From assembly GCA_017645765.1 (NCBI GenBank), contig JAGCNV010000055.1, positions 1-64,000 on the forward strand: DNA of 64,000 nucleotides, given 5' to 3'. Positions within the stretch are counted from its first letter, which is position 1; the number at the start of each line of letters is the position of its first letter. The notes beneath the pieces are model-generated. The model worked only from the letters and a program-made list of their open reading frames with translations. It did not search any database and was not told where the DNA came from. Below are positions 56,062-64,000 of this stretch, piece by piece. Position numbers and translations under genes: made by a program. This stretch comes from a bacterium. GTDB taxonomy: Bacteria > UBP6 > UBA1177.

Positions 56062-57433
56062 GATGAAAAATCTCTTTTTTGTTTTTTTAGCTCTTTTTTA
56101 TTCTATCGCCTACGCCGAGGAAAATCCTGTTTTTGATTTTTCACCCGTTTCGGAAGAAAATATTTCGCTTGTTCTCTACGACACCGAAACACACAAAAAT
56201 GTGCTCAGTATAAACGCCGACAAACCGTTTTTATACGCTTCGAACCTCAAACTTTTAACTTCTGCAGTAGCTTTGAAACATTTAGGCGGCGGTTTTAAAT
56301 TTCTGACCCTCTTTTCGTTCGATAAAGAAAGCGGAACACTCTACATCAAGGCCGGCGGTGATCCTGAAATGGTCATCGAAAAACTTTGGGTTGTCGCATC
56401 AGACCTCAAAAGACTCGGCATAAAAGGGATAAAAAAAGTAGCTGTCGATGATTTTTTATACGGAAAAAAGAGTGCGCTGACGGCAGAAAGCGGTGACAAA
56501 GGCGACAACGGATACCTTGCTTTCATCTCGCCTCTCAGCCTGAATTACAACGCCGTCGCAATATTCGTCAAAGCGCGCGAAGCAACCCAGCCGGTCGAAA
56601 TTACACTTTCGGCACCGAGCTCATACTTTTCGATAAAAAATACAGCCACCGGCACTTCAGACGGCAACAACCAGCTTGTAGTCGGAGCGCAGAAGGCAGG
56701 GAATCAGACTGAAATCGTCGTAAAAGGCTCGCTCGGAGCGGCAAGAACAAAACACGAAGCCGTATTCAAAAGAGTCGCCGATCCGACACGCTACTACATC
56801 GTGACGCTGCTAAATCTCATGGGTGAAAACGAGGAGACTCCGATCGAACGCGCGCAGCTTGAAGATTCGTTTTTTACTGCGAAAGAGCGGATAAATTTCA
56901 CCTACAAAAGCAATCCCCTGCGTGACATAATCCGTACGATGAATCTCTATTCTTCAAATTTCATCGCCGACAGTCTTCAGTTTTACCTTGGAGCGACTCT
57001 CCGCGGAGACACAAAACAAGGTGTTGAAATTCTTAAAGAATTTTCTCAAAAAGAGCTTAACGAGACAATTGACATCGTAAACGGCAGCGGTCTCGGCAAC
57101 GATAAAAACTATCTTACCGGAAATTTTTACATCAAACTGCTTCAAAATGTTTTTTCCGATTACTACGGCAGCATCGACTTCTTCTCCTCCCTTCCGGTTA
57201 TGGGCGAAGACGGAACTTTGAAACGCGCAAATACAAGCAGTGAAAATTCAGGTTTCATCCGCGGCAAAACAGGTTCCCTCACAGGTGTTGCGGCGCTTTC
57301 AGGCGTTATGAAGGCAAAAAGCGGAAAACTTTACCTCTTCGCATTCGCGATAAACGGATTTCCTTCAAAAAGTTTCAAACCGATGTGGGCGCTTCGTGAC
57401 AGAGTCATGAACGAAATCTGGGAGAAATATTAA
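56054..57433 (+). CDS. dacB: D-alanyl-D-alanine carboxypeptidase/endopeptidase, peptidase S13 (PBP4-type)
   Basis: 459 residues with signal peptide (NLFFVFLALFYSIAYA). Active-site motifs: SxxK as ASNLKLLTSA, SxN as YSSNFIADSL, and KTG as IRGKTGSLTG. Order and spacing fit S13 enzymes, which trim or cut peptidoglycan in the periplasm. The start overlaps the previous gene; an ATG at 56063 is an alternative. Confidence 0.93.
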   Translation: MNKMKNLFFVFLALFYSIAYAEENPVFDFSPVSEENISLVLYDTETHKNVLSINADKPFLYASNLKLLTSAVALKHLGGGFKFLTLFSFDKESGTLYIKAGGDPEMVIEKLWVVASDLKRLGIKGIKKVAVDDFLYGKKSALTAESGDKGDNGYLAFISPLSLNYNAVAIFVKAREATQPVEITLSAPSSYFSIKNTATGTSDGNNQLVVGAQKAGNQTEIVVKGSLGAARTKHEAVFKRVADPTRYYIVTLLNLMGENEETPIERAQLEDSFFTAKERINFTYKSNPLRDIIRTMNLYSSNFIADSLQFYLGATLRGDTKQGVEILKEFSQKELNETIDIVNGSGLGNDKNYLTGNFYIKLLQNVFSDYYGSIDFFSSLPVMGEDGTLKRANTSSENSGFIRGKTGSLTGVAALSGVMKAKSGKLYLFAFAINGFPSKSFKPMWALRDRVMNEIWEKY

Positions 57434-57436
57434 AAT

Positions 57437-57976
57437 ATGCTGATACATTCAGCTCAGCACATCACCTATTTGGGAAGACACCTTAAAATCAACTCACCTT
57501 CCGAATTTTCAAGCGATTCGACAATACTAGTCCTGACAAAAAACATAAAAATTCCGTTCAACATCAAAGAAAAAACTAGAATAACGTCTGAAGAGATCGC
57601 AAAATCAACAGGACTCAGAAAATTTCTCAAACTTTCTGAAGGAACAGCTGTAAAAGTCGGCAGTTTCGAAATCAGAATGGCAGAAATAACCGAGGACAAA
57701 AGCAGATTCAATTTCTTTATCAACAACGAATTTTATTTCATGACATTTGTTCCCGAAATATACTTTCCTTTTCCGGAAAACTTAACACTGCTGATTCAGA
57801 CCGATTCAGATTATTTTTCGGAAGACGATTTCGGAAAAATTCAGGATTTTATTCTTAAAAGCCAGCCTTTAAAAACCATAATTTCCGGAAATTATTCAGA
57901 AAAATGGTTTAGCACTCTTAAAAACAGAAAAAATATCGAAATCCGCAACGAAATATCGCAGCAGAGCATATTCTGA
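57437..57976 (+). CDS. Hypothetical protein, 179 residues
   Basis: Not recognised. It begins three bases after dacB, so it is co-transcribed. No signal peptide. The N-terminal [20 protein letters not shown] and mixed alpha/beta pattern recall a degraded metallo-hydrolase-like fold, but no metal motif is present. Left unnamed. Confidence 0.65.
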   Translation: MLIHSAQHITYLGRHLKINSPSEFSSDSTILVLTKNIKIPFNIKEKTRITSEEIAKSTGLRKFLKLSEGTAVKVGSFEIRMAEITEDKSRFNFFINNEFYFMTFVPEIYFPFPENLTLLIQTDSDYFSEDDFGKIQDFILKSQPLKTIISGNYSEKWFSTLKNRKNIEIRNEISQQSIF

Positions 57977-57985
57977 TTTTCCTTA

Positions 57986-58013
57986 TTGATTTTAAATTGT
58001 TGATCTATATAAT
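57986..58013 (+). promoter_or_regulatory. Promoter of the VWA lipoprotein gene
   Basis: TTGATT (57986-57991), 16-base spacer, TATAAT (58008-58013), 34 bases before the ATG at 58048. Confidence 0.6.
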
Positions 58014-58047
58014 TGTACGGTTTTATTTTGGTTTCACGGAGGTTCAC

Positions 58048-59811
58048 ATGAAAAAGTTCTCAATTTGCCTTGTTTGCATTTTCTTATTATTCGGATTTGT
58101 TTCCTGCGGCTCGGATGAAGACGAAACAGATACCGCGGTTTCAGGCGACACTGACAAACCGGACACTTCTGACACCGGTTCGGGAGACACTGATTCAGCC
58201 GACAGCGGCAAACCTGACACAACCGACACGGCTGACGACACCAATCCAACCGATACTGTCGATGATCCGGAAGATCCTGAAGATCCTTATACCGACTGCG
58301 GCTGCGGTCCGGCAGATCAGGACTATGACGGTGACGGAATACCGAACGGCATTGAAACCTGTGACGATTTTGACGGCGATTCTCTGCCGAATTGCATGGA
58401 TTCCGACAGCGACGGTGACGGTATTTCAGATAATGTTGAGTGCCCCTCTGTTCCGTGCAGAGACACCGACGGCGACGATATATTTGATTTTTTGGACAGG
58501 GACAGCGACAATGACGGTCTTTCTGACAAGAAAGAAAAGGAATACAGCACGGATCCGTGCAAAGTCGATACCGACAATGACGGTGATGACGATATGGCGG
58601 AAATCGCTTTCAACACCGATCCGCTTGACGACAGCAGTCACGTTCCCGCAGGCAGTATCTACGTTGTTCTTCCTTACAATGCAAACTGGAATGCAAGCAG
58701 AAAATGGGAGTTCGATACCGACATTTCAAAAATAGACATTGCATTCATGCTTGACCTTTCGGGCTCGATGGGTGAAGAACAGGCAAACCTCAAAGATAAA
58801 ATCAAAACTGATGTTGTCGAGAAAATCGCAACTTTGAATGAAGGAACGCTTGATGCTGCATACGCTTTCGTCCATTTCATGGATTTCGGTAACGACATGG
58901 ACAAGGTTTACAAAGTCGACGCGCTTGTAACCACCGATATTGATGAGCTTAAAGCAGCTATCGACAGCACTCCGACTCCTAATGGCGGCACAGAATGTGA
59001 CTGGCTTGTCCTTTATGCCGCAACCATAAGCGAGGATATTATCGGACAGTGTTCGACTCCGCCGACAATGGAATGGATGCCGGTTGATGCAGAAAAAGCA
59101 AACTGCAACATTCCGCTTCCTGACTGCACCGGACGCGTCGGAAACCGTGCAGGACTCTGCTTCCGTGAAAAGGCGATGCCGATTCTCATCATAATCACCG
59201 ATGAAGCTCCGACAGACACATATATGCCACCTGTCAACGAAAAAGCATCCGATCTGGCTATTCAGACAATGGCTGCACAGAATGCCAAATTCATCGGAAT
59301 CGACTCTTCAAGCACCAGCGGCGACAAGAATATTTCCAACTTTTTTGAATCTGTTTCAAGTGCTACAGGAACTCTTGACGCAAACGGCAAATCTTTCAAC
59401 TTTACAGTCGGAAGCGATGCCGTTGCAGCTGACGGAAAGGAAATGAGCGAAAAAATAGGCGAAGCGATAGAATCACTCACCTCTTTCGTTCAGATGGACG
59501 TATGGGTTGCCGGAAACTCGAACGAGCTCTGTAACGGAACAGATCAGAGCGTCGCAAACTTCATTCTCGGAGGAATTCCCGTTAAAGCCGAACCGCCGGA
59601 AGGAGCTTCAATAGACGAGGCAAACATGAAGTTCCGCGATGTAAATCCTGGAACTATCGTAACCTTCGACGTTCAGTTCCACAATGACTTCTGTCCGAAT
59701 AATACTGGTTCCCCGGTTCTCTACAAAGCTGAAGCTATGGTTCTTGGTGAAGGTGCATACCTTTCAAAGAAAGAAGTTCAGATAATCGTTCCTGAAACCG
59801 AGAGCAAATAA
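58048..59811 (+). CDS. Lipoprotein with Asp/Thr linker, calcium-binding repeats and VWA domain
   Basis: 587 residues from the ATG at 58048 (GGAGG upstream). Lipobox FGFVSC (Cys18). A 60-residue Ser/Asp/Thr linker, then thrombospondin-3-like Asp repeats ([45 protein letters not shown]) that should bind calcium, then a von Willebrand A domain with MIDAS motif [10 protein letters not shown] and later DEAP, and a C-terminal beta domain. Surface adhesion or sensing is likely. Its own promoter lies upstream; tRNA-Ala follows. Confidence 0.85.
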   Translation: MKKFSICLVCIFLLFGFVSCGSDEDETDTAVSGDTDKPDTSDTGSGDTDSADSGKPDTTDTADDTNPTDTVDDPEDPEDPYTDCGCGPADQDYDGDGIPNGIETCDDFDGDSLPNCMDSDSDGDGISDNVECPSVPCRDTDGDDIFDFLDRDSDNDGLSDKKEKEYSTDPCKVDTDNDGDDDMAEIAFNTDPLDDSSHVPAGSIYVVLPYNANWNASRKWEFDTDISKIDIAFMLDLSGSMGEEQANLKDKIKTDVVEKIATLNEGTLDAAYAFVHFMDFGNDMDKVYKVDALVTTDIDELKAAIDSTPTPNGGTECDWLVLYAATISEDIIGQCSTPPTMEWMPVDAEKANCNIPLPDCTGRVGNRAGLCFREKAMPILIIITDEAPTDTYMPPVNEKASDLAIQTMAAQNAKFIGIDSSSTSGDKNISNFFESVSSATGTLDANGKSFNFTVGSDAVAADGKEMSEKIGEAIESLTSFVQMDVWVAGNSNELCNGTDQSVANFILGGIPVKAEPPEGASIDEANMKFRDVNPGTIVTFDVQFHNDFCPNNTGSPVLYKAEAMVLGEGAYLSKKEVQIIVPETESK

Positions 59812-59862
59812 GTCAAAAATTACTTGCAAAACGGAATTTTTCTCTTATATTAGCCGCCGCGT

Positions 59863-59938
59863 GGGGCAATAGCTCAGCTGGGAGAGCGCGTGCTTCGCAT
59901 GTACGAGGTCGCCGGTTCGAATCCGGTTTGCTCCACCA
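59863..59938 (+). tRNA. tRNA-Ala, anticodon CGC
   Basis: Acceptor GGGGCAA pairs with TTGCTCC (one G-T pair). D-arm GCTC...GAGC, anticodon stem CGTGC/GTACG with loop TTCGCAT giving CGC, T-arm CCGG-TTCGAAT-CCGG, and an encoded CCA end. Reads GCG codons. Confidence 0.97.
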
Positions 59939-59970
59939 TTCTTTTGTTTTCCCGCAATTTTGGAGAGTTT

Positions 59971-61311
59971 ATGACGAAAACAGCGGTTGATTTGCTTAAA
60001 GACAAGCCGTCAAAGGCGATTCTTTCGCTCTCCATCCCTATAATCCTGCTCAACATTCTGAAAGGCGGCTTCAACATCGTCGATATGTTCTGGCTAGGCA
60101 GACTCGGCAAGGAATTTTTAGCCGGAGTAAGCGCGTCAGTATTCATGGTCTGGGCTGTAAACGGCCTCACCTCGCTCGTTACAGTCGGAATCGTCGCAGG
60201 AGTTTCGCGGAATATCGGCGAAGGCCGTATTGAAACGGCAAAAAGCAACTGCATGAGGTCACTTGAACTCACATTTCTTCTCGGTGCGGCGTGTTCGATC
60301 TTTCTTTTTCCACTCATAAATCCACTTGTAGACATGATAAAACTTGAATCGACAGCCAGAACCGCCGGAATCGAGTATCTCCAAATAATGATCGGAACTT
60401 CGTTTGTCGCCTTCATAATGTTTTCACTCCACTCGATACTCATCGCGTGGGGAGACACAAAAACGCCGGTAATCGTTGAAATCATTACATTTATTTTTAA
60501 CATCGTGCTAAGTCCGCTCCTCATGTTCGGCTACGGACCGATACCAAGACTGGAGACTCAGGGCGCCGCTATCGCGACGATAATATGCTATCTGATCGCC
60601 TCCCTACTCTACCTTGGTATAATCGTCAGAAACAGATGGATACGCCTTGCAAGGACTGGTGACGAGATAAAATTCACACGCTACATAACGCTCGGCTGCC
60701 CGGTCGCGCTTTCGAGCATGTTTTTCTCATTCATCTACTTTTTCATAGCCAAAGTTACCGCAAATTTCGGTTCCGGGGCTATCGGAGCAATGGGGATCGG
60801 GCACAAAATCGAATCTTTCACCTACTTCATCGCACACGGTTTCGCATCGGGTCTTTCGACTTTTGTCGGCAGGAACATCGGTGCAAAACTGGAAGAACGG
60901 ACTTTCGAAGCTTCTGTTTTCGCATTCAAGAGCGTCTGCCTCATAACCGCCCTTTTTTCGCTTATCTCTATTGTTTTCGCGAAAGAATTTGTCGGATTCT
61001 TCAACACCGACCCGGATCTTCTTTACCACGGAATGCGCTATCTCTGGTTCGTAATGCCGGCTGAAATAATCCAGTGCGGAGGAATTGTCTTTGAAAACGG
61101 CACTTTCGCAGGCTCAGGCTACACAAAACCGTCGTTTTACGTCGCCATGCCGATAATTTTCGCCCGCATCCCCCTTTCGTGGTTTCTTGCGGTCAAACTC
61201 GGGCTCGGCGCAAACGGAGTCTGGCTCACAATCGCCCTTACCATGCTGCTTACAAACGGGATTTTCTGCGTTTTGTACAGACAGAAAAAATGGATTAAAA
61301 CGAAAATCTGA
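59971..61311 (+). CDS. MATE-family exporter
   Basis: 446 residues from the ATG at 59971 (GGAG upstream); the open frame through the tRNA is not used. Twelve helices, with LNILKGGFNIVDMFWLGRLG, VTVGIVAGVSRNIGEGR, AWGDTKTPVIVEI, GMGIGHKIESFTYFIA and VGRNIGAKLEERT. Drug or metabolite/cation antiporter; substrate unknown. It begins 32 bases after the tRNA and may be read from the same transcript. Confidence 0.92.
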   Translation: MTKTAVDLLKDKPSKAILSLSIPIILLNILKGGFNIVDMFWLGRLGKEFLAGVSASVFMVWAVNGLTSLVTVGIVAGVSRNIGEGRIETAKSNCMRSLELTFLLGAACSIFLFPLINPLVDMIKLESTARTAGIEYLQIMIGTSFVAFIMFSLHSILIAWGDTKTPVIVEIITFIFNIVLSPLLMFGYGPIPRLETQGAAIATIICYLIASLLYLGIIVRNRWIRLARTGDEIKFTRYITLGCPVALSSMFFSFIYFFIAKVTANFGSGAIGAMGIGHKIESFTYFIAHGFASGLSTFVGRNIGAKLEERTFEASVFAFKSVCLITALFSLISIVFAKEFVGFFNTDPDLLYHGMRYLWFVMPAEIIQCGGIVFENGTFAGSGYTKPSFYVAMPIIFARIPLSWFLAVKLGLGANGVWLTIALTMLLTNGIFCVLYRQKKWIKTKI

Positions 61312-61320
61312 TTCGATCGG

Positions 61321-62135
61321 CTATTTCGATTCCTCATCTTCGTCAAAAACCGAAGCTTTTGTGTCGATAAGTCGGTCGTTGCTTAGTGCATTTGAAGGAG
61401 AAACGATTTTTTTGCCGGTCTTTTTCTCAAGTTCCGTTCTTGCATTTTTAGCGATAGTTGCACCGTCAACAGCGTTTTGGATGTGATCTTTAAAGTTATG
61501 GGGATCTCTTGATTCCGAGATTTCTTTTGTTGAAAGTTCGGCAAGCATGTTCAGAACAAGTTCCTGATTTGTCATGTTGTCGCGCAGGTTTTCTTTCTTC
61601 AATCCTTTGAATTCTTTATATTCTTTGGCGGTTTTGCCTGCCCATGTCTTGTAAATTATGTCGGTCAGGGTCGCGAACTGGATCCCGTCCTGCAATCCGT
61701 GCTTTTTCCATTCGTCGGTCAGGTCTTTGCGGATTTCCATGCTTTTCAGCCGCTGGTTTATCCAGCTTTCGGAATATCCGAGCTGACGGTAGTTGAACAG
61801 TGCGCGGTTGATTGAAATTTCCGGATCTTTGATTTCGTCAAGCCGTTCTCTCGCGACCTGCGCCATCCAAAGCTTGAAAGGTTCCGCTTTCGGTGACGGA
61901 ACGGACTGAATCAGGCGGAAAAGCTGTTCAGTTGTCATGCAGTTGGTAGGTCGCATTTTTCCGTCTGCGGCCATCATTTTGAACTGGTTACAATTTGTAA
62001 CCACTTGACTTCCTTCGTCCTCAAGAAGCCGATGCTTCAGAACTTTCCAATAATTTCGCGGATTCGGGCTGTCTGTCAAAACGGCGATGACATCAACCAC
62101 TGAAAAATATCATTCTTCTTTCTCTTTGTCCCAGG
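61321..62135 (-). pseudogene. Bro-N phage antirepressor-type gene, 5' end lost at an IS110 remnant
   Basis: The open frame from GTG 62100 gives 260 residues with VVDVIAVLTDSPNPRNYWK, KMMAADGKMRP, LFRLIQSVPSPKAEPFKLWM, and the C-terminal QFATLTDIIYKTWAGKT, KEYKEFKGLKKENLRDNMT and ARTELEKKTGKK, all of one common Bro-N family. The same frame upstream reads WDKEKEE, a TGA (62112-62110), then YFSVVDV; relatives have Trp at the stop, so a TGG to TGA change is likely. Homology ends near 62135 where the transposase remnant begins. A shortened protein from GTG 62100 is possible. Confidence 0.75.
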
Positions 62136-62879
62136 GTTGCCGCCAAAATCAGACTGAAACAGTTGGTGACAACAACATTCCCTGAACTGGTAAAAGAACA
62201 CGATATTTTTACCGTTTCAATGATTACTTTGCTTGAAGAGTTCCCTTCTGCCGAAGCAATACGCAAGGCAAGCCTTAAAAAGATCGAAAAAGTCCTGAAC
62301 TCAAGAAACAAAGGACTGGCTTTGAAACTGAATGCTGAACAAATCAAAGCACTTGCGGCAAAATCCGTCGGTGTTTGCAAGCCCATGCTTGAGAAAACGG
62401 TTCTGCACATAATCAGGGAACTTAACTTCCTTACGGAAGAGCTGAAGAAATGTGACAAGGAACTCATTGAAGCCGTCAGCGTTTATTCACACGAGGACTT
62501 TGAAATCCTTACAAGTATTCCCGGGATCGGCAAACTTACAGCTGCGCAGGTCCTCGCGGAAATAGGTGACATCAACCGCTTTGAAACAGTGAAACAACTG
62601 ACCGCTTATGCCGGAACTGATCCGGGAATAAGCCAGTCCGGTAACTCCCTGGTTCAGAAAAGAATCTCCAAAAGAGGCAACTCATCAGTGCGTAGGATCG
62701 GTTTCCTGACAGCACTACATTTAATCAGTATGAACAAGGTTTTTAAGGAATATTACGACAAAAAAATACGAGAGAACATGAATGGGAAAAAGGCCGTAAT
62801 TGCTGTTTTCAATAAGTTTTTAAGGTGTGTCTTTTCGATGCTGAAAAATAAAAAGACTTTTTCTTTTAACTATAGTTGA
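62135..62879 (+). pseudogene. IS110-family transposase, C-terminal fragment
   Basis: The frame is readable from about 62135 (IRLKQLVTTTFPEL) to the stop at 62879. It has the Transposase_20 domain: IPGIGKLTAAQVLAEIGD, KQLTAYAGTDPGISQSG and the conserved Ser region QKRISKRGNSSVRR. The N-terminal RuvC-like DEDD domain and start are absent, so it cannot be active alone. It lies against the cut 5' end of the Bro-N gene. Confidence 0.85.
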
Positions 62880-62894
62880 CTACGGAATGTCCAT

Positions 62895-64000
62895 TTATTC
62901 CGCGTTTCTGACGCAGCGAACATAATAGCCGTTGTATGACGTATCTCCCAACTCACTAGATTTTGTTTTATTTTTAATGTTTATATGTCCCCCTTGGAAG
63001 TCAACGAGCCATGCCCTGCTTGTATCCTTTACTGTGGTAGAGGATGACCAGTAATAATGCCCATTTGAAATCATAAACGGCGGAAAGTCTGATGCAGGAT
63101 TGGATTTCCCGTAATTTACAAGCGAGACAAGTTCATTTTTGTTTGGAAGCCGCCAGTCTGAATATCCGGCGTAAGTCAGGCCTTCGCAGTAGGAAAGAGC
63201 CTCTGTCCAAGTTTTGTCATAAACACAAGTTTTTTGCCAAACCAAGCCGGTTTTACTGTCTGTAACAATAACTTCTCCATTCACGGTCAAGGAATTGAAC
63301 GTGCTGGTAGGTAATAAATTTGTTCCCCTTACACAACGTACATAATAGGAACTGTCTGGATAGTCGAAGCTCGTGTAGCCATAGTTGAAATTCACGAGGC
63401 CGGCATAATAGTTGCTACCGGTACCGTGAGTAGAGGAAGACCAGAACTCATTGCCTGGTGTGTCTGGAAAATATGTCGTGTCAATCGCAGGGTTATATTT
63501 GCTGTTGTCAACAATAGCCTGAAGTTCCTGTGGAGTCGGCAAACGCCAGTCGCTGTATCCTGCGTATGTTAAACCGTCGCAGTATGACATAGCATCTTCC
63601 CAAGTGTAAGTCGAAGTCGGGATCGTCTGCTGCCACATGAGACCGGTGTTGCTGTCAAGAACAACATTCTGGCTTGAAAGGGTCTGAACATTGAAACTTT
63701 GCGGTGTGCATTTTCTAAGGCTCGCATAATATGCATCTTGACCGAAGTAAGATTCACTTTCGGAAGTCGGACAGGCAATTTGGTCAGATTCGTCGTAGCA
63801 TTGCGTCTGACCGGTGCAGATTTCTCCGAGCGATTTTTTGTCTGTGCAGCCTGTTTCTGGACCCCACCAGTGATATCCGCTCTCACAGCCGCATCTATAT
63901 TCGTTCCATGTTAAAGCGGTGCAGACTTTTGTTGAATTTGCAACTTCATCACACGGGTTCGGGTTACACGGGTTTAAACATTGATTAGAATACGAATTAA
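62895..64000 (-). CDS. Exported protein with Cys-rich part and two DUF1566 domains, 5' end outside window
   Basis: The frame is open to the window edge, so the start lies beyond 64000; 368 codons are visible. First a Cys-rich stretch (CNPNPCDEVANSTKVCT, CGCESGYHWWGPETGC, EICTGQTQCYDESD), then two DUF1566 domains, each with TGLxWQ, YCxGLTYAGYSDWRLP, WSSST and YYVRCVR. DUF1566 is common in exported proteins of deltaproteobacteria and Fibrobacter-like bacteria. Function unknown; surface location is likely. Confidence 0.9.
   Translation of the reverse strand, partial: NSYSNQCLNPCNPNPCDEVANSTKVCTALTWNEYRCGCESGYHWWGPETGCTDKKSLGEICTGQTQCYDESDQIACPTSESESYFGQDAYYASLRKCTPQSFNVQTLSSQNVVLDSNTGLMWQQTIPTSTYTWEDAMSYCDGLTYAGYSDWRLPTPQELQAIVDNSKYNPAIDTTYFPDTPGNEFWSSSTHGTGSNYYAGLVNFNYGYTSFDYPDSSYYVRCVRGTNLLPTSTFNSLTVNGEVIVTDSKTGLVWQKTCVYDKTWTEALSYCEGLTYAGYSDWRLPNKNELVSLVNYGKSNPASDFPPFMISNGHYYWSSSTTVKDTSRAWLVDFQGGHINIKNKTKSSELGDTSYNGYYVRCVRNAE

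Noticed and set aside
61321-64000. Prophage at the right end
   Set aside because: Only one antirepressor-type fragment and an IS remnant are present; no integrase, capsid or tail gene is seen.

Overview
The window reads as chromosome of a Gram-negative, probably anaerobic bacterium of moderate GC content. Supporting signs are FeoB ferrous-iron uptake, glutamate dehydrogenase, Lsp/Lgt lipoprotein processing, SxxK/KTG carboxypeptidase, and several secreted lipoproteins with long Asp/Thr/Glu-rich linkers and DUF1566 or von Willebrand A domains. That lipoprotein style is common in deltaproteobacterial or Myxococcota-like genomes; this placement is inference and is not proven by the sequence.

Layout. 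1-3.3 kb: end of a ferrous-iron operon (feoB, a Cys-rich/HMA fusion) and a methyltransferase. 3.3-16.6 kb: an accessory defence region. It holds a broken DUF1016/YhcG nuclease gene, a RhuM-like gene between two copies of a repeat, a type III toxin-antitoxin locus (toxI1-toxN1), a complete type V-A CRISPR-Cas locus (15 repeats, 14 spacers, cas2, cas1, cas4, cas12a, all reading leftward), a second type III locus with a truncated toxin (toxI2-toxN2), a WYL-domain regulator and a small exported protein. 16.6-19 kb: an ArsR-type regulator and a Zn/Cd P-type ATPase. 19-61 kb: mostly housekeeping genes (recG, greA, lspA, lgt, znuBC, gltX, gpmI, tyrS, rlmB, rnc, ligA, gdhA, argF, dacB, tRNA-Ala) mixed with lineage-specific TPR, lipoprotein and unknown genes and two MATE transporters. 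61-64 kb: a Bro-N antirepressor gene cut by an IS110 remnant, then a partial DUF1566 protein.

The most interesting signal is a shared promoter. Four copies of a 21-bp palindrome (half-sites CTCAGGC and GCCTGAG, 7-base centre) each lie exactly 8 bases upstream of a -10-like hexamer. One drives cas12a, one the WYL regulator gene, one the exported protein after it, and one points away from the far end of the CRISPR array into a region with no annotated gene but with strong hairpins. This suggests a WYL-controlled Cas12a regulon that includes an unknown RNA or small peptide. The whole CRISPR locus also sits between two type III toxin-antitoxin loci.

A second theme is small palindromic repeats. 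One family lies in frame inside two unrelated proteins (the DUF1016 gene and toxN2), another inside a Pro/Lys-rich protein and in intergenic DNA, and others mark the edges of accessory genes.
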